Origin: PZPK01 sp041590075
Lineage (GTDB): Bacteria > Pseudomonadota > Gammaproteobacteria > Pseudomonadales > Oleiphilaceae
Assembly: GCA_041590075.1 (NCBI GenBank)
Contig: JBFHUL010000003.1
Span: 13,393 to 77,392, forward strand
Direction: 5' to 3'
DNA length: 64,000 nucleotides
A program made the position numbers and the translations under genes. Numbering within the stretch: position 1 is the first letter of the stretch; every line of letters begins with the position of its first letter. Under the pieces are notes generated by a model. It was not told where the DNA came from. It saw only the letters and a list, made by a program, of their open reading frames with translations, and made no database searches. Positions 1 to 9,023 of the stretch are shown here, piece by piece.

Positions 1-2
1 AT

Positions 3-1121
3 ATTTTCCTTACCGGCCAGTCGCCCGAGGTGCTGAAACAGGCCGGCCAGGCCATTATCGAAAAATTAAAAACCTACACCGGCGTGAATGATATTCAGGA
101 TGACCTGCCGTTCGGCAAGAACCAGTATCTGTATACGCTGACTGCTCAGGGGCAGGCTCTGGGCCTCACGGTAGCAGATGTGGGCCGGCAACTGCGCGCG
201 GCCTTTGATGGCCAGCTCTTGCAGGTGTTCTACGATGAAAACGAAGAAGTGGAAGTGCGTATTATTCTGCCGGACGCAGAGCGGCATTATGTGCGCACGC
301 TGGAGACCTTCCCGATTATTACGCCGGCCGGCGGTAGCACCCCGCTGAGCAACGTGGTCGCGCTGGATGACCGGCGCGGACTTGAATTGGTGCGCCATAC
401 CGAAGGCAAACTCGGCTTGCATGTGACGGCCGGGGTGAATCCGGAACTGAACAATGCCAACGCTGTGCTGGACGCAATGCAAGAGAGCTTCCTGCCGCAG
501 CTGGCACAAAACTACGGCCTGCAATATGAGTTGAAAGGACGTGCCGAAGAGCAGGCAAAAACCGGCGCCGATATGATGCGCGGCGCCCTGCTCGGTCTCG
601 CCCTTATCTACATCATCCTGGCCTGGGTATTTGGCTCGTATTCCTGGCCGATCGCAGTGATTCTGGCAATACCTTTGGGTATTTCGGGCGCGATACTGGG
701 TCATGCCCTGCTCGGCCTCAACCTCACGTTGTTATCGTGGTTTGGTTTTTTTGGCCTCTCGGGCATTGTGATCAACGACGCCATTATTCTGGTGACCTTT
801 TACCGCGAACTCAGAGAGCAGGGCCAAACAATTCATGAGGCCATTGTGAATGCTACCTGTGCCCGACTCCGTGCGGTACTGCTCACCTCACTCACCACCA
901 TTGCAGGCTTGCTGCCACTGCTGTTTGAAACCTCGTTGCAGGCGCAGTTCCTGATTCCCATGGCAGTAAGTATTTCTTTCGGGCTGGCCTATGCCACGGT
1001 GCTGATCCTGTTTGTGATACCGGCGCTGGTGACCCTGATTGAAGAGCTGAAGCTGCGTATAAAAGACCGGAGCAAGATTGAACGCGTGCCGGAACATGCC
1101 CTGCCGAAACAGGGGCACTGA
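3..1121 (+). CDS. RND efflux transporter permease, C-terminal part (cut by window edge)
   Basis: The reading frame is open from the first complete codon, so the N-terminal two thirds lie outside the window. What is visible is the second periplasmic porter loop followed by the last block of membrane helices of an AcrB/MexB-type resistance-nodulation-division pump. The motif GIVINDAIILV around 760-790 is the conserved helix with the Asp of the proton-relay region typical of this family, and the later segment SLTTIAGLLPLL is the matching helix near the end. Such pumps are inner-membrane trimers that drive export of drugs or other hydrophobic compounds with proton motive force, working with a periplasmic adaptor and an outer-membrane channel, neither of which is visible here. 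Substrate cannot be told. A strong hairpin follows the stop codon. Confidence 0.9.
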   Translation: MFLTGQSPEVLKQAGQAIIEKLKTYTGVNDIQDDLPFGKNQYLYTLTAQGQALGLTVADVGRQLRAAFDGQLLQVFYDENEEVEVRIILPDAERHYVRTLETFPIITPAGGSTPLSNVVALDDRRGLELVRHTEGKLGLHVTAGVNPELNNANAVLDAMQESFLPQLAQNYGLQYELKGRAEEQAKTGADMMRGALLGLALIYIILAWVFGSYSWPIAVILAIPLGISGAILGHALLGLNLTLLSWFGFFGLSGIVINDAIILVTFYRELREQGQTIHEAIVNATCARLRAVLLTSLTTIAGLLPLLFETSLQAQFLIPMAVSISFGLAYATVLILFVIPALVTLIEELKLRIKDRSKIERVPEHALPKQGH

Positions 1122-1122
1122 A

Positions 1123-1162
1123 CAAAAAAGCCGGGGCAGCGTTCTCACACTGCCCCGGCTTG
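1123..1162. terminator. Bidirectional intrinsic terminator between RND gene and TraF_2 gene
   Basis: An 11-bp perfect stem (AGCCGGGGCAG at 1129-1139 with its complement at 1150-1160, loop 10 nt) lies between two convergent genes. An A-tract (1124-1129) stands on its left, which reads as a T-tract on the minus strand, so it fits best as the terminator of the minus-strand gene ending at 1208; it can also stop the RND transcript. Confidence 0.8.
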
Positions 1163-1207
1163 GTTATCAATACGCATGCCGCATGACTTGCCGGCCGCGC
1201 CTGCACA

Positions 1208-2542
1208 CTAGAAGGTCGATCCCAGCTGCAAGCTGGCACCTACGGTATCATCGTTACCAGCAGCGGCAATTTCAAAGGATGCGCCGAACACGGTCAAACC
1301 CAGGCCCGCGGTGAGCACCGGATCAAGATTGCCTTCCAGATTGTCGCGAATACCCACTCGCAGTTGCACGGTTTCAAAGGCATCGTACTCCGCACCGAAC
1401 CCCACCATTTGACGTGCCGGCAACAGCTCCTGCTTTTCGCCGTTCTGATCGCGCGCTTCCACCTTATCGTGCTTGTTCAATTGCAGGTCGGCCGACAGAA
1501 TGTAGCTGTCGCCACTGTATGAGAGGCCGGCGGTAATCGTGGGTTGCAGCTCGATGGTTACGCCTTCTACCGTAAACCCATTTATACCCCTAATCTCAGT
1601 TGCATCGGTCGCCAACTCCTGACTCAACACGTTCACTACAGAAAAACCGGCTAACCAGCGATTATTGTGATCAAGGTAAGAGGCTACCCCAACATCGAAG
1701 TTAAAAGACGTATCACTTTTTTCGGAGTCATCAATGTCACCTGATTCGAATGCATCGACATCCTGACTATGATCAAAGACTCGAAAGTCTACAACTTTTG
1801 GAGATACCCCGGCCGCTATATGATGCCCGTTAAACTCAAAGTTTCTCGCTAAGGTAACTCCAGCCTGGGTAGTCGCAATACCCACGCCCCGAACATTTGA
1901 AGTCAGACTATCGTCCGGCTCATTTTCATCATAACGAATTGCATTCGGGTTATTTGTCGCGATGGCAGTAGATACCTCACTGGGCAGTTCAGTTCTCAGA
2001 TACTGATCGTCCTCGTAATTGAGCGTCACACTAACGTTTGCTGCCGCACTCGCAAATACGCCTACCCCCAAAGATTCGCCGGGGAACTGCACGGCCAACC
2101 CTAGCCCTGCATCTACCAAAACTTTTTGTTCATCGACACGATTGAGTTCATCAAGCATATCAATGCGCGTTTGGTTGAATTGCGCCTCTGAAGCAGTGGT
2201 ATCCGATAGCGTTGAAATGTCGTCCCGGAGAGCATCCAGAGCCACTTCAAAGGGAGTCAGAAACTCATCGTCGAAATCATCGATGGAATCCACCAGCTCA
2301 TCCTGATCGGTGCCCGCCACAGAAATAGAAGGAATAATCAGCCCGAAGCCATCGGTTTTTTCCTTCTGCTTGACGGCTAGCAATGCCGGGTTATAAAAAC
2401 TGGCGGCGGCAGGACGTGCCGACGCAACACCCACACCACCCATGGCAAAGGCACGAGAATCCAAAAAGCTGGGACCACCAGCATAAGAGTGCGCGGACCA
2501 GGCTGCAATCACTGCAACCAACGCCGCTTTACGCGTGTTCAT
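1208..2542 (-). CDS. TraF_2-family outer-membrane beta-barrel protein
   Basis: 444 aa with a clear Sec signal peptide, cleavage likely after residue 21 (SYA/GG). The mature start, with an F-L-D-S-R segment followed by A-M-G-G-V-G-V-A and later S-F-Y-N-P-A-L-L, is the hallmark of the family often annotated as 'conjugal transfer protein TraF' (TraF_2), which resembles FadL/PorV-type barrels. The C-terminus ends in Phe (QLGSTF), as expected of an outer-membrane barrel recognised by BAM. Residues about 70-130 form an acidic, probably helical insertion. No conjugation gene is nearby, so the name should not be taken as function; a surface barrel or hydrophobic-compound channel is more likely. A good ribosome site (AGGGGAA) precedes the ATG, and a 6-bp hairpin (GCTCCG/CGGAGC, 2571-2587) sits in the 5' leader. 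Confidence 0.75.
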   Translation of the reverse strand: MNTRKAALVAVIAAWSAHSYAGGPSFLDSRAFAMGGVGVASARPAAASFYNPALLAVKQKEKTDGFGLIIPSISVAGTDQDELVDSIDDFDDEFLTPFEVALDALRDDISTLSDTTASEAQFNQTRIDMLDELNRVDEQKVLVDAGLGLAVQFPGESLGVGVFASAAANVSVTLNYEDDQYLRTELPSEVSTAIATNNPNAIRYDENEPDDSLTSNVRGVGIATTQAGVTLARNFEFNGHHIAAGVSPKVVDFRVFDHSQDVDAFESGDIDDSEKSDTSFNFDVGVASYLDHNNRWLAGFSVVNVLSQELATDATEIRGINGFTVEGVTIELQPTITAGLSYSGDSYILSADLQLNKHDKVEARDQNGEKQELLPARQMVGFGAEYDAFETVQLRVGIRDNLEGNLDPVLTAGLGLTVFGASFEIAAAGNDDTVGASLQLGSTF

Positions 2543-2646
2543 GAAGAGTTCCCCTTGTTGCTCTGTACGTGCTCCGTCACGCGGAGCCTAAACTATTAGC
2601 TTAGCCAAGCACGTTATTCGGTCGATGCGCTTTTGGTTGTTTTTTG

Positions 2647-3960
2647 TTACTCGGGCAACAAGTCGCGCAGCGTTTTGCCATCGAGCATTTTTTCACGGTG
2701 TTCTTTGAGTTGCTGAACCAGCTGCTCCACCTCGGAAGCCGCCCCCACCCGATGCAGCAGATGACAGTCATCGGAACGTAATGCCTCGATAATTTCGGCG
2801 ATGGTGATGTGATCGGTCGACCGCCCGGGCGCCAACGCTTCGGATTTATCTCCGGCCACAATCAACAGGCCGTGCGAGATCAATTTATCGACGATACCGC
2901 GAGTTAAAATGGCCGGAATAAAATTGAGATGCTCGACCGCATCTTGCGACAAAGGCTTTTCTCCCGACTCATAACGCTGCGCCACCTGCACCATGATATC
3001 CAGCCCCACTTTCTCCAGCAGGTCGGGCGAAGCTTTCACTTCGACGGTGCGCGTAATGTGGTTACCGTGCTGATGATAGAAGGCAATGCTCGACCCCAAC
3101 AGCAGGATCAGCCAGTTAAGATAGAGCCAGATGAGCAGTAAGATGCCCACTGCAAACCCGGAATAGATGGCATCGTATTTCGCCGAATTCACCACAAATG
3201 AGGTAAACAGCAGACTGGTACCCTGCCAGCAGGCACCCGAGACAATTCCGCCCACCAGCGCACTCACAAAATTCACCCGCGTGTTGGGCATCAATACATA
3301 GAAAAACGTGAACGCGCCAATAATCATCAGAAACGGCATGATTTTGCTGAAAGCGTAAATCAGTGTGCCAAAAGGCTCGATCGCAATGAGATTTTGCACC
3401 AGTTCGGAATTCATCGTGCTGGCCGTGACACTCAGTGCCGAGACGACGAGGGCAGGCCCCACCAGAATCACACTCAGATAGTTACTGAAACGTTGACTCA
3501 GAGAGCGCAGTTCGGGTGCATACCAAATGGTGTTGAACGCTTTCTCGATCTTCTGCACCAGCGACACCACGGTGTAGAACAACAGCACGAAGCCCACGGC
3601 ACCCAGCACACCCACTTTCATATTTTCAACGAAGCTTAAAACGCTGTTGTGTATCTCCAGCCCCTTCTCGCCCATCGGCTCGAAAAAGCTATACAGCATG
3701 GGCGTGAACTTATCCTGCACATTGAATGCCTTGAGGACCGAAAAGCTCAGGGCAAGCAGTGGCACAACCGACAGCATTGTGGTGTAGACCAGACTCATTG
3801 CGTGCAGGGTTAACTGACCTTTCACGAGGTCGCGAATCACAGCAAAAAGAATACGCGCGGCCCGGCGGAGAATTTTTTCAAAGGGACCGGAATGGTAGTG
3901 AGGCTCTTGCAGCAACCAGTCGAACAGGCGTTGACGTAATTCTTGAACTCGCATGGTCAT
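2647..3960 (-). CDS. yihY: YihY/BrkB-family inner-membrane protein
   Basis: 437 aa. Six hydrophobic segments in the first about 300 residues match the YihY (formerly 'ribonuclease BN', virulence factor BrkB) family of polytopic inner-membrane proteins, whose biochemical role is unsettled. The last about 130 residues are soluble; a stretch reading LAPGRSTDHITIAEII looks like the wing and linker of an Rrf2-like winged-helix domain, an extension seen in some longer members. Two start codons (3960 and 3954) are possible; neither has a close Shine-Dalgarno sequence, AGGA being about 17 nt upstream of the first. A minus-strand gene ends before it (Hpt protein, 3997), spacing 36 nt, so the two could be co-transcribed. 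Confidence 0.85.
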   Translation of the reverse strand: MTMRVQELRQRLFDWLLQEPHYHSGPFEKILRRAARILFAVIRDLVKGQLTLHAMSLVYTTMLSVVPLLALSFSVLKAFNVQDKFTPMLYSFFEPMGEKGLEIHNSVLSFVENMKVGVLGAVGFVLLFYTVVSLVQKIEKAFNTIWYAPELRSLSQRFSNYLSVILVGPALVVSALSVTASTMNSELVQNLIAIEPFGTLIYAFSKIMPFLMIIGAFTFFYVLMPNTRVNFVSALVGGIVSGACWQGTSLLFTSFVVNSAKYDAIYSGFAVGILLLIWLYLNWLILLLGSSIAFYHQHGNHITRTVEVKASPDLLEKVGLDIMVQVAQRYESGEKPLSQDAVEHLNFIPAILTRGIVDKLISHGLLIVAGDKSEALAPGRSTDHITIAEIIEALRSDDCHLLHRVGAASEVEQLVQQLKEHREKMLDGKTLRDLLPE

Positions 3961-3996
3961 GAGAAAAAAAAGTGTCCTGAAAGAAGGTACGCGAGA

Positions 3997-4359
3997 TTAA
4001 CGTGTAAAGTCGTCGATGTAGTGATTCAGCTCATCCAGCGACTCCAGAAGCTGATCGAAGGATTCATGGATTTCTCCCTCACCGGCATTGGTACTGATTC
4101 GCTGTTCCAGCTCCGACGCCTGATCCGCCAGCCGCGCTGCCCGGATGTTGCCGGCGCTGCCTTTCAAAGAATGGGCAAGCCGGCTCATCACCTCTTTGTC
4201 ACCTTGACCTTCGGCGGCGCGAAACTGCTGTTCAAAATCACCAAAGCTGTCTTTGAATGCGTTCAGTATCGTTTTGATGACTTGTGTATTCTGCATAAAG
4301 CTCTGATTCAACTTGTCCATGTCGAGAGGCTTTGCGCCCTGTGGCTCCTGATCACTCAT
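3997..4359 (-). CDS. Stand-alone Hpt (histidine phosphotransfer) domain protein
   Basis: 120 aa. The motif HSLKGSAGNI with His63 as the phospho-acceptor and a helical arrangement throughout define a histidine phosphotransfer domain, which relays phosphate between receiver domains in multistep phosphorelays. The protein is little more than this one domain, with a short polar N-terminal tail. A good ribosome site (AAGGAG, 6 nt spacing) fixes the ATG. No histidine kinase or receiver protein is encoded nearby, so its partners must be encoded elsewhere. It lies upstream of yihY on the same strand and diverges from the ABC exporter gene. Confidence 0.88.
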   Translation of the reverse strand: MSDQEPQGAKPLDMDKLNQSFMQNTQVIKTILNAFKDSFGDFEQQFRAAEGQGDKEVMSRLAHSLKGSAGNIRAARLADQASELEQRISTNAGEGEIHESFDQLLESLDELNHYIDDFTR

Positions 4360-4539
4360 ACCCGCTCCTTATCTGCTGCATTCGTCATCACCTGTTCACC
4401 TTTGCCGCCATTTGGTGAGCGAATTTCGTGTTATGATGGCGCCGATCCGACACCCGAGAAACAGTATAGACTACCAAGGGTTAAACCGGTCATCATTCCC
4501 CCGCGTCACGCAGCCTTCTGTTTACTGGTTAAGAATTAC
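4360..4539. promoter_or_regulatory. Divergent intergenic region between Hpt and ABC exporter genes
   Basis: 180 bases separate the two start codons. A good -10 hexamer (TATGAT, 4432-4437) faces the ABC exporter gene, but the -35 match is poor (TTTGGT at 4411-4416 with 15 nt spacing). Nothing else stands out. Confidence 0.3.
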
Positions 4540-6366
4540 ATGTTTCGTTTTTTCGAAAAACTCATTGCGCCTTTCCCGGCACACCACCCGGAACAACCCC
4601 CAATGGGTTTGTATCAGTTTTGCCGTCACTACACACAGGGTGTTGAGCCTCAGCTTCTGCTCATGTCATGCCTGACAGCCCTCATTGCCATTATGGAAGT
4701 CACCTTGTTCGGCTTTTTAGGTCAACTTGTGGATTGGCTGTCTACCAAACAACCCGACACCCTCTGGCAGGACGAAGGCAATACCATTATCTTGCTGGGC
4801 CTGCTTATTCTGATTGGCTTACCGCTTACTGTTTACTTGCACTCCAGCATCGTGCACCAGGCCCTGCTTGGCAACTATCCCATGCGCATTCGCTGGCAGG
4901 CCCATCGCTACCTGCTGGGCCAGAGCGTCTCTTTCTATCAGGACGAATTCGCTGGAAGAATTGCCACCAAGGTGATGCAAACCGCGCTCTCGGTGCGGGA
5001 ATCGGTAATGAAAATGCTCGATGTATTGCTCTTCGTGAGCGTGTACTTTGTGGGCATGTTGGTGGTAATTGCCAGCGCCGATTGGCGCCTAATTGCACCG
5101 CTGCTGGTGTGGTTCATGGTTTATTTTGCCATCCTGCGTTTTTTTATTCCGCGCCTACGGCGTATCTCTGCCCGGCAAGCCGATGCCCGCTCGTTAATGA
5201 CCGGCAGTATCGTGGATACCTACACCAACATCATGACCGTCAAATTGTTCTCACATTCGCGCAGGGAAGCGGATTATGCGCAGGACAGCATGCAGGGATT
5301 TCTGGATACCGTGCATCCACAGATGCGTCTGGTCACCTTGCTCAACGTGAGTGTATGGAGCGCCAATGCCGTGCTGATTTTCAGTATCTCGGCCCTCTCC
5401 ATCTGGCTATGGAGTATCGCGGCGGTGACCACTGGTGCCATCGCTGTGGCCATTGGGCTCGCACTGCGCTTAAACGGTATGTCGCAGTGGATCATGTGGG
5501 AAGTATCGAGCCTGTTCGAAAACATCGGCGCCGTGCAGGACGGGATGAATACCTTGTCGCAGCCTCGTGATGTGCAGGACCAGGCGCATGCCAGCAAGCT
5601 TGAAGTCAGTCAGGGAAAAATCGAGTTCAACGACGTATCGTTCGCCTACGACAAGGAAAACGATGTGCTGCACCGCTTGAACCTTAGCCTCAAGCCGGGC
5701 GAAAAACTGGGCATTGTAGGGAGGTCGGGCGCGGGTAAGTCGACGCTGGTGAATTTACTGCTCCGCTTTCACGAAGTACCGCGCGGCCGAATTCTGATTG
5801 ACGACCAGGATATTGCGGAGGTGACGCAGGAAAGCCTGCGCGCCAATATCGGCATGGTGACGCAGGATACCTCCCTGTTGCACCGCTCGGTGAGAGAGAA
5901 CATTCTTTATGGGCGCCCGTCGGCGAATGATGCCGCAATGATCGCCGCCGCCAAACAGGCCGAAGCGCATGATTTTATCCAGCAGTTAAGCGATCCTCAC
6001 GGGCGCCAGGGTTACGATGCACACGTGGGCGAGCGCGGCGTGAAGCTGTCAGGTGGCCAGCGACAGCGCATCGCCATTGCGAGAGTACTGCTGAAAGATG
6101 CCCCCATTCTCATTCTCGACGAAGCCACTTCGGCACTGGACTCCGAAGTGGAAGCTGCGATTCAGGCCAGCTTATATCGCCTCATGGAAGGCAAAACGGT
6201 GATCGCCATTGCGCACCGTCTGTCGACCATCGCAGCCATGGACAGGCTCGTTGTATTGGATGAAGGACGCATTGTTGAGGAAGGCAACCATGAAGAACTG
6301 CTGCGCCGCGGAGGTTTATATGCTCAGCTCTGGGCACGTCAGTCCGGCGGTTTTATCGGAGAATAA
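4540..6366 (+). CDS. ABC exporter, fused permease and ATPase (MsbA/multidrug type)
   Basis: 608 aa from the ATG at 4540; the frame stays open upstream but the hydrophobic start MFRFFEKL and homology pattern favour this codon. An N-terminal membrane domain (residues about 30-330, six helices) is followed by a nucleotide-binding domain: Walker A GRSGAGKST 394-402 (Lys400), ABC signature LSGGQ 503-507, Walker B ending in Asp527-Glu528, and switch His559. The complete set predicts an active homodimeric exporter. Members move lipids, peptides or drugs across the inner membrane; the substrate is unknown. A true MsbA is encoded elsewhere in this window (24551-26332), so this one is probably a multidrug- or peptide-type exporter. 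Confidence 0.85.
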   Translation: MFRFFEKLIAPFPAHHPEQPPMGLYQFCRHYTQGVEPQLLLMSCLTALIAIMEVTLFGFLGQLVDWLSTKQPDTLWQDEGNTIILLGLLILIGLPLTVYLHSSIVHQALLGNYPMRIRWQAHRYLLGQSVSFYQDEFAGRIATKVMQTALSVRESVMKMLDVLLFVSVYFVGMLVVIASADWRLIAPLLVWFMVYFAILRFFIPRLRRISARQADARSLMTGSIVDTYTNIMTVKLFSHSRREADYAQDSMQGFLDTVHPQMRLVTLLNVSVWSANAVLIFSISALSIWLWSIAAVTTGAIAVAIGLALRLNGMSQWIMWEVSSLFENIGAVQDGMNTLSQPRDVQDQAHASKLEVSQGKIEFNDVSFAYDKENDVLHRLNLSLKPGEKLGIVGRSGAGKSTLVNLLLRFHEVPRGRILIDDQDIAEVTQESLRANIGMVTQDTSLLHRSVRENILYGRPSANDAAMIAAAKQAEAHDFIQQLSDPHGRQGYDAHVGERGVKLSGGQRQRIAIARVLLKDAPILILDEATSALDSEVEAAIQASLYRLMEGKTVIAIAHRLSTIAAMDRLVVLDEGRIVEEGNHEELLRRGGLYAQLWARQSGGFIGE

Positions 6367-8982
6367 TCAGGCCACGGTTTCTTTCACTACCCCATCAAGC
6401 CAGCGCTGAAGATCATCGTAGGGCATGGGGCGAGCGTGGTAATACCCTTGTGCCAAATCACAGTGCAAGGCAGCCAGCTTCTCAAGCGTGCCACGATCTT
6501 CGATGCCTTCGGCCACCACGCGGTAGCCCAGGTTATGACACATATTGATGGTCGTACTGACGATTACCTCGTCGTCGAGATTCTCGCTCATGTCACTCAC
6601 GAAGGAACGATCAATTTTGATCTCATCTGCCGGCAGTTTTTTGATGTAAGCCAGTGACGAATGACCCGTGCCAAAGTCATCGACTGCTATTTTAACGCCG
6701 ATCTGATGCAAGCGCGTGAGGACGCGCAAGGCGTTGTCGGGGTTCAACATCATGGCAGTTTCGGTAATCTCAATTTTCAGGCGTTCAGCCGGTACCTCAT
6801 GCTTGCTCAGTAGGGCCTGAATATTGCGGACCAGATTGGTCTCGTGCAGGTTTGCCGCCGAGATATTAATCGACATATCCAGCGCCCTGCCTTGATTCAT
6901 CATTTGCCGCAAGGCAAACAGTGCATGATCAAACACCCAGGCCGTCAGCTCCTTGATGAGACCGGTTTGTTCTGCATGCGGAATAAACTCCATCGGAGGG
7001 ATGTACCCGTATTCGGGATGATTCCAACGAATGAGCGCTTCCGTTCCGACCACGACATCGCGCTCGACATCCATTTGCGGCTGAAAATGCAAGGTAAGCT
7101 GATTCTGTTCAATGGCGGTCTGCAAGTCTCCCATGAGGCGCAGACGCCGCTCACTGTAGGGGTTAAGACTGTGATCGTAAATGTTTTCGGTATCGCCCGG
7201 GAATCCCATGGCGATTTGCGCCTGTTTTACCAGCTCCACAGTATTGCGGCTATGATCGGGACACAACGCGGCCCCCAACTGCATACCGACATCAATCAAC
7301 ATATCCTGATACTCAATCGGCGCCGATAACTCACGGCGCAAATGGGCCAGAAGATTTTTTAAGCCGGCCGTATGGTGTAATTCAAGCAGAAAAACAAAGG
7401 CATATGGATCGTAATGCACAACCGACTTTTGACCGGATATCGCCAATGCTTCCGATAAGGACTCCACTTTCAAACTCAGCCGGCGTGCGAAGGCCGCAAC
7501 GATTTGTTCGGCATTATCTTGCCCCAATGTTTTTGCCACTTCGTCAGAACGCCCCAAGGCCACCTTCACCACGGCAAAACGCGGAACATGCTGTTCAGCA
7601 ATCAACTGCTCCATAAAATCGAACAAGTGGATACGGTTGGGCAGGCCCGTCGAGGCCTCATGCATTGAACTGTAGAGTAATTGTTCCTCGGCTTTCATTC
7701 GTTCTTCAGTGGCCCGCAGTTGTTCCTGCTGGGCATGAAAGCGGGCTTCCTTCTCCCCATTGAGTCGGTCAGCAAGCGCAAAACTCAACAATATCGCCTC
7801 GGCCGCAGAACCAAACATCAGTCCATACTCGGTGAACAGATTGCTTGGCAGTAAACCGAATTTACTCAGCGCGGTACTCGTTGTGCCAATCAGCAACAGC
7901 ACCCAAGCGACCGTGTAATACCGGGCGGAACTTTGCCCCTTATACCAGGCCACAGGCCCGGAAATAAGCAGCACCAGACTCGCAATGACGACCAACAGGA
8001 CCGACACTCGCGTCGACGTGCCATAACTCAAACCAAAAGCGCCCACCACACACATAAGCGAGGCCAGCGCCAGCCATCGCAACAGGCTTTCAAAAACCGG
8101 GGAATGTTGCTTCAGGTCGAGAAACGCAACAGCAAACAGGCAGGCAAAGAGCATGGTGGCAGGCACTAATATCAACACACTCAGCTGATGCAAGTCGGGC
8201 AAGTCGGGATAAAATGCCTGAAACAGCACTCCGTGCATAGCGGCCTGCATCAGTGCAAAACAGCTTACGAATCCCACATAATAGAGATACGCTTTCTCTC
8301 GCACCGACGCGAACAGAAACAGGTTATATAACACCATCACCAGCATCATGCCGTAGTAGAGGTGCTTGAGCCCCAGTTCTTTGAGATCTGCAAGAAAAAA
8401 CTGGCGCGAAGTGGTAAGCGTGAGCGGTACCTGAAGGGAGCCCTCGCTTGCCACGCGCAGATATACATTGGCCTCTTCACCTGGGCTGAGGTTGAGCGGA
8501 AACAGGAACTTGCGATGCACTACTGGGCGGGACGAAAAAGCACGAGTATCGCCGGTAAAGTAGCTTTGTACCACCTTTCCCTCGCGCATCACAAACACGT
8601 CGACTTCATCCAACAGCGCATAGTCAACACTGAGTAACAGTTCGTCAGCATCACGGGTGGCGTTCACAATGTTGGTGCGAAACCAGAACACGCTATCGGT
8701 GTAACCAAAATTGGGAACGGATTCCTGAGAGCTCTGCCAGATTAGTCCGCGTTCGCCAAAGTGGCGCTCGAGGAACATATCACCCAGTTCGAGGCGGCCG
8801 TTGTTATCTTCATAGAATTGTAGAAAAGGCCCCACCGTAACCGGTTGCCCCTGGTACTCCAGAGTCATCCCTGAAGCCTGTGCATGCAATGCACTGCTAA
8901 CAACAAGCAACATCAGCAGGCGCAACAGGTAGCCGGGCTTGCATACCCTTCCCATAAGGCCTAGTTTGGTGCAATGTGTCAT
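6367..8982 (-). CDS. 7TMR-DISM sensor with degenerate GGDEF and intact EAL domain (cyclic di-GMP phosphodiesterase)
   Basis: 871 aa from the ATG at 8982, which has AAGGA 10 nt upstream; a GTG at 9027 overlapping the yjbQ stop (GTGA) would add 15 residues. Order: signal peptide, periplasmic 7TMR-DISMED2-type sensor domain, seven membrane helices, coiled-coil linker (about residues 410-440), a GGDEF-like domain, EAL domain. The GGDEF site reads DPYAF, so diguanylate cyclase activity is unlikely. The EAL domain keeps E648-A-L, NIS, EITE, DDFGTG (768-773), KID, AEGIED and QGY, the metal- and substrate-binding set, so it should hydrolyse cyclic di-GMP. The periplasmic domain type often binds carbohydrate-like ligands. 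It stands downstream of yjbQ. Confidence 0.88.
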   Translation of the reverse strand: MTHCTKLGLMGRVCKPGYLLRLLMLLVVSSALHAQASGMTLEYQGQPVTVGPFLQFYEDNNGRLELGDMFLERHFGERGLIWQSSQESVPNFGYTDSVFWFRTNIVNATRDADELLLSVDYALLDEVDVFVMREGKVVQSYFTGDTRAFSSRPVVHRKFLFPLNLSPGEEANVYLRVASEGSLQVPLTLTTSRQFFLADLKELGLKHLYYGMMLVMVLYNLFLFASVREKAYLYYVGFVSCFALMQAAMHGVLFQAFYPDLPDLHQLSVLILVPATMLFACLFAVAFLDLKQHSPVFESLLRWLALASLMCVVGAFGLSYGTSTRVSVLLVVIASLVLLISGPVAWYKGQSSARYYTVAWVLLLIGTTSTALSKFGLLPSNLFTEYGLMFGSAAEAILLSFALADRLNGEKEARFHAQQEQLRATEERMKAEEQLLYSSMHEASTGLPNRIHLFDFMEQLIAEQHVPRFAVVKVALGRSDEVAKTLGQDNAEQIVAAFARRLSLKVESLSEALAISGQKSVVHYDPYAFVFLLELHHTAGLKNLLAHLRRELSAPIEYQDMLIDVGMQLGAALCPDHSRNTVELVKQAQIAMGFPGDTENIYDHSLNPYSERRLRLMGDLQTAIEQNQLTLHFQPQMDVERDVVVGTEALIRWNHPEYGYIPPMEFIPHAEQTGLIKELTAWVFDHALFALRQMMNQGRALDMSINISAANLHETNLVRNIQALLSKHEVPAERLKIEITETAMMLNPDNALRVLTRLHQIGVKIAVDDFGTGHSSLAYIKKLPADEIKIDRSFVSDMSENLDDEVIVSTTINMCHNLGYRVVAEGIEDRGTLEKLAALHCDLAQGYYHARPMPYDDLQRWLDGVVKETVA

Positions 8983-9023
8983 GTTCCACAGATCCTTTGC
9001 AAGCGCCCTCACCAGACACTTGT

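Noticed and set aside
1208..2542. Evidence of an integrated conjugative element from the 'TraF' label
   Set aside because: No other transfer gene, integrase, repeat or tRNA junction is seen, and base composition does not stand out from the neighbours.
2601..2861. Frame overlapping the end of yihY that could suggest a frameshift
   Set aside because: The yihY frame is continuous and its C-terminus fits the family; the second frame is a shadow.
4668..5570. 300-codon plus-strand frame inside the ABC exporter gene
   Set aside because: It runs in another frame of a well-supported gene, has no domain pattern and arises from GC-biased codons.
4540..6366. Calling the exporter at 4540 a second msbA
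   Set aside because: The gene in the lpxK operon is in the lipid A context; this one has no such context, so a specific name is not justified.
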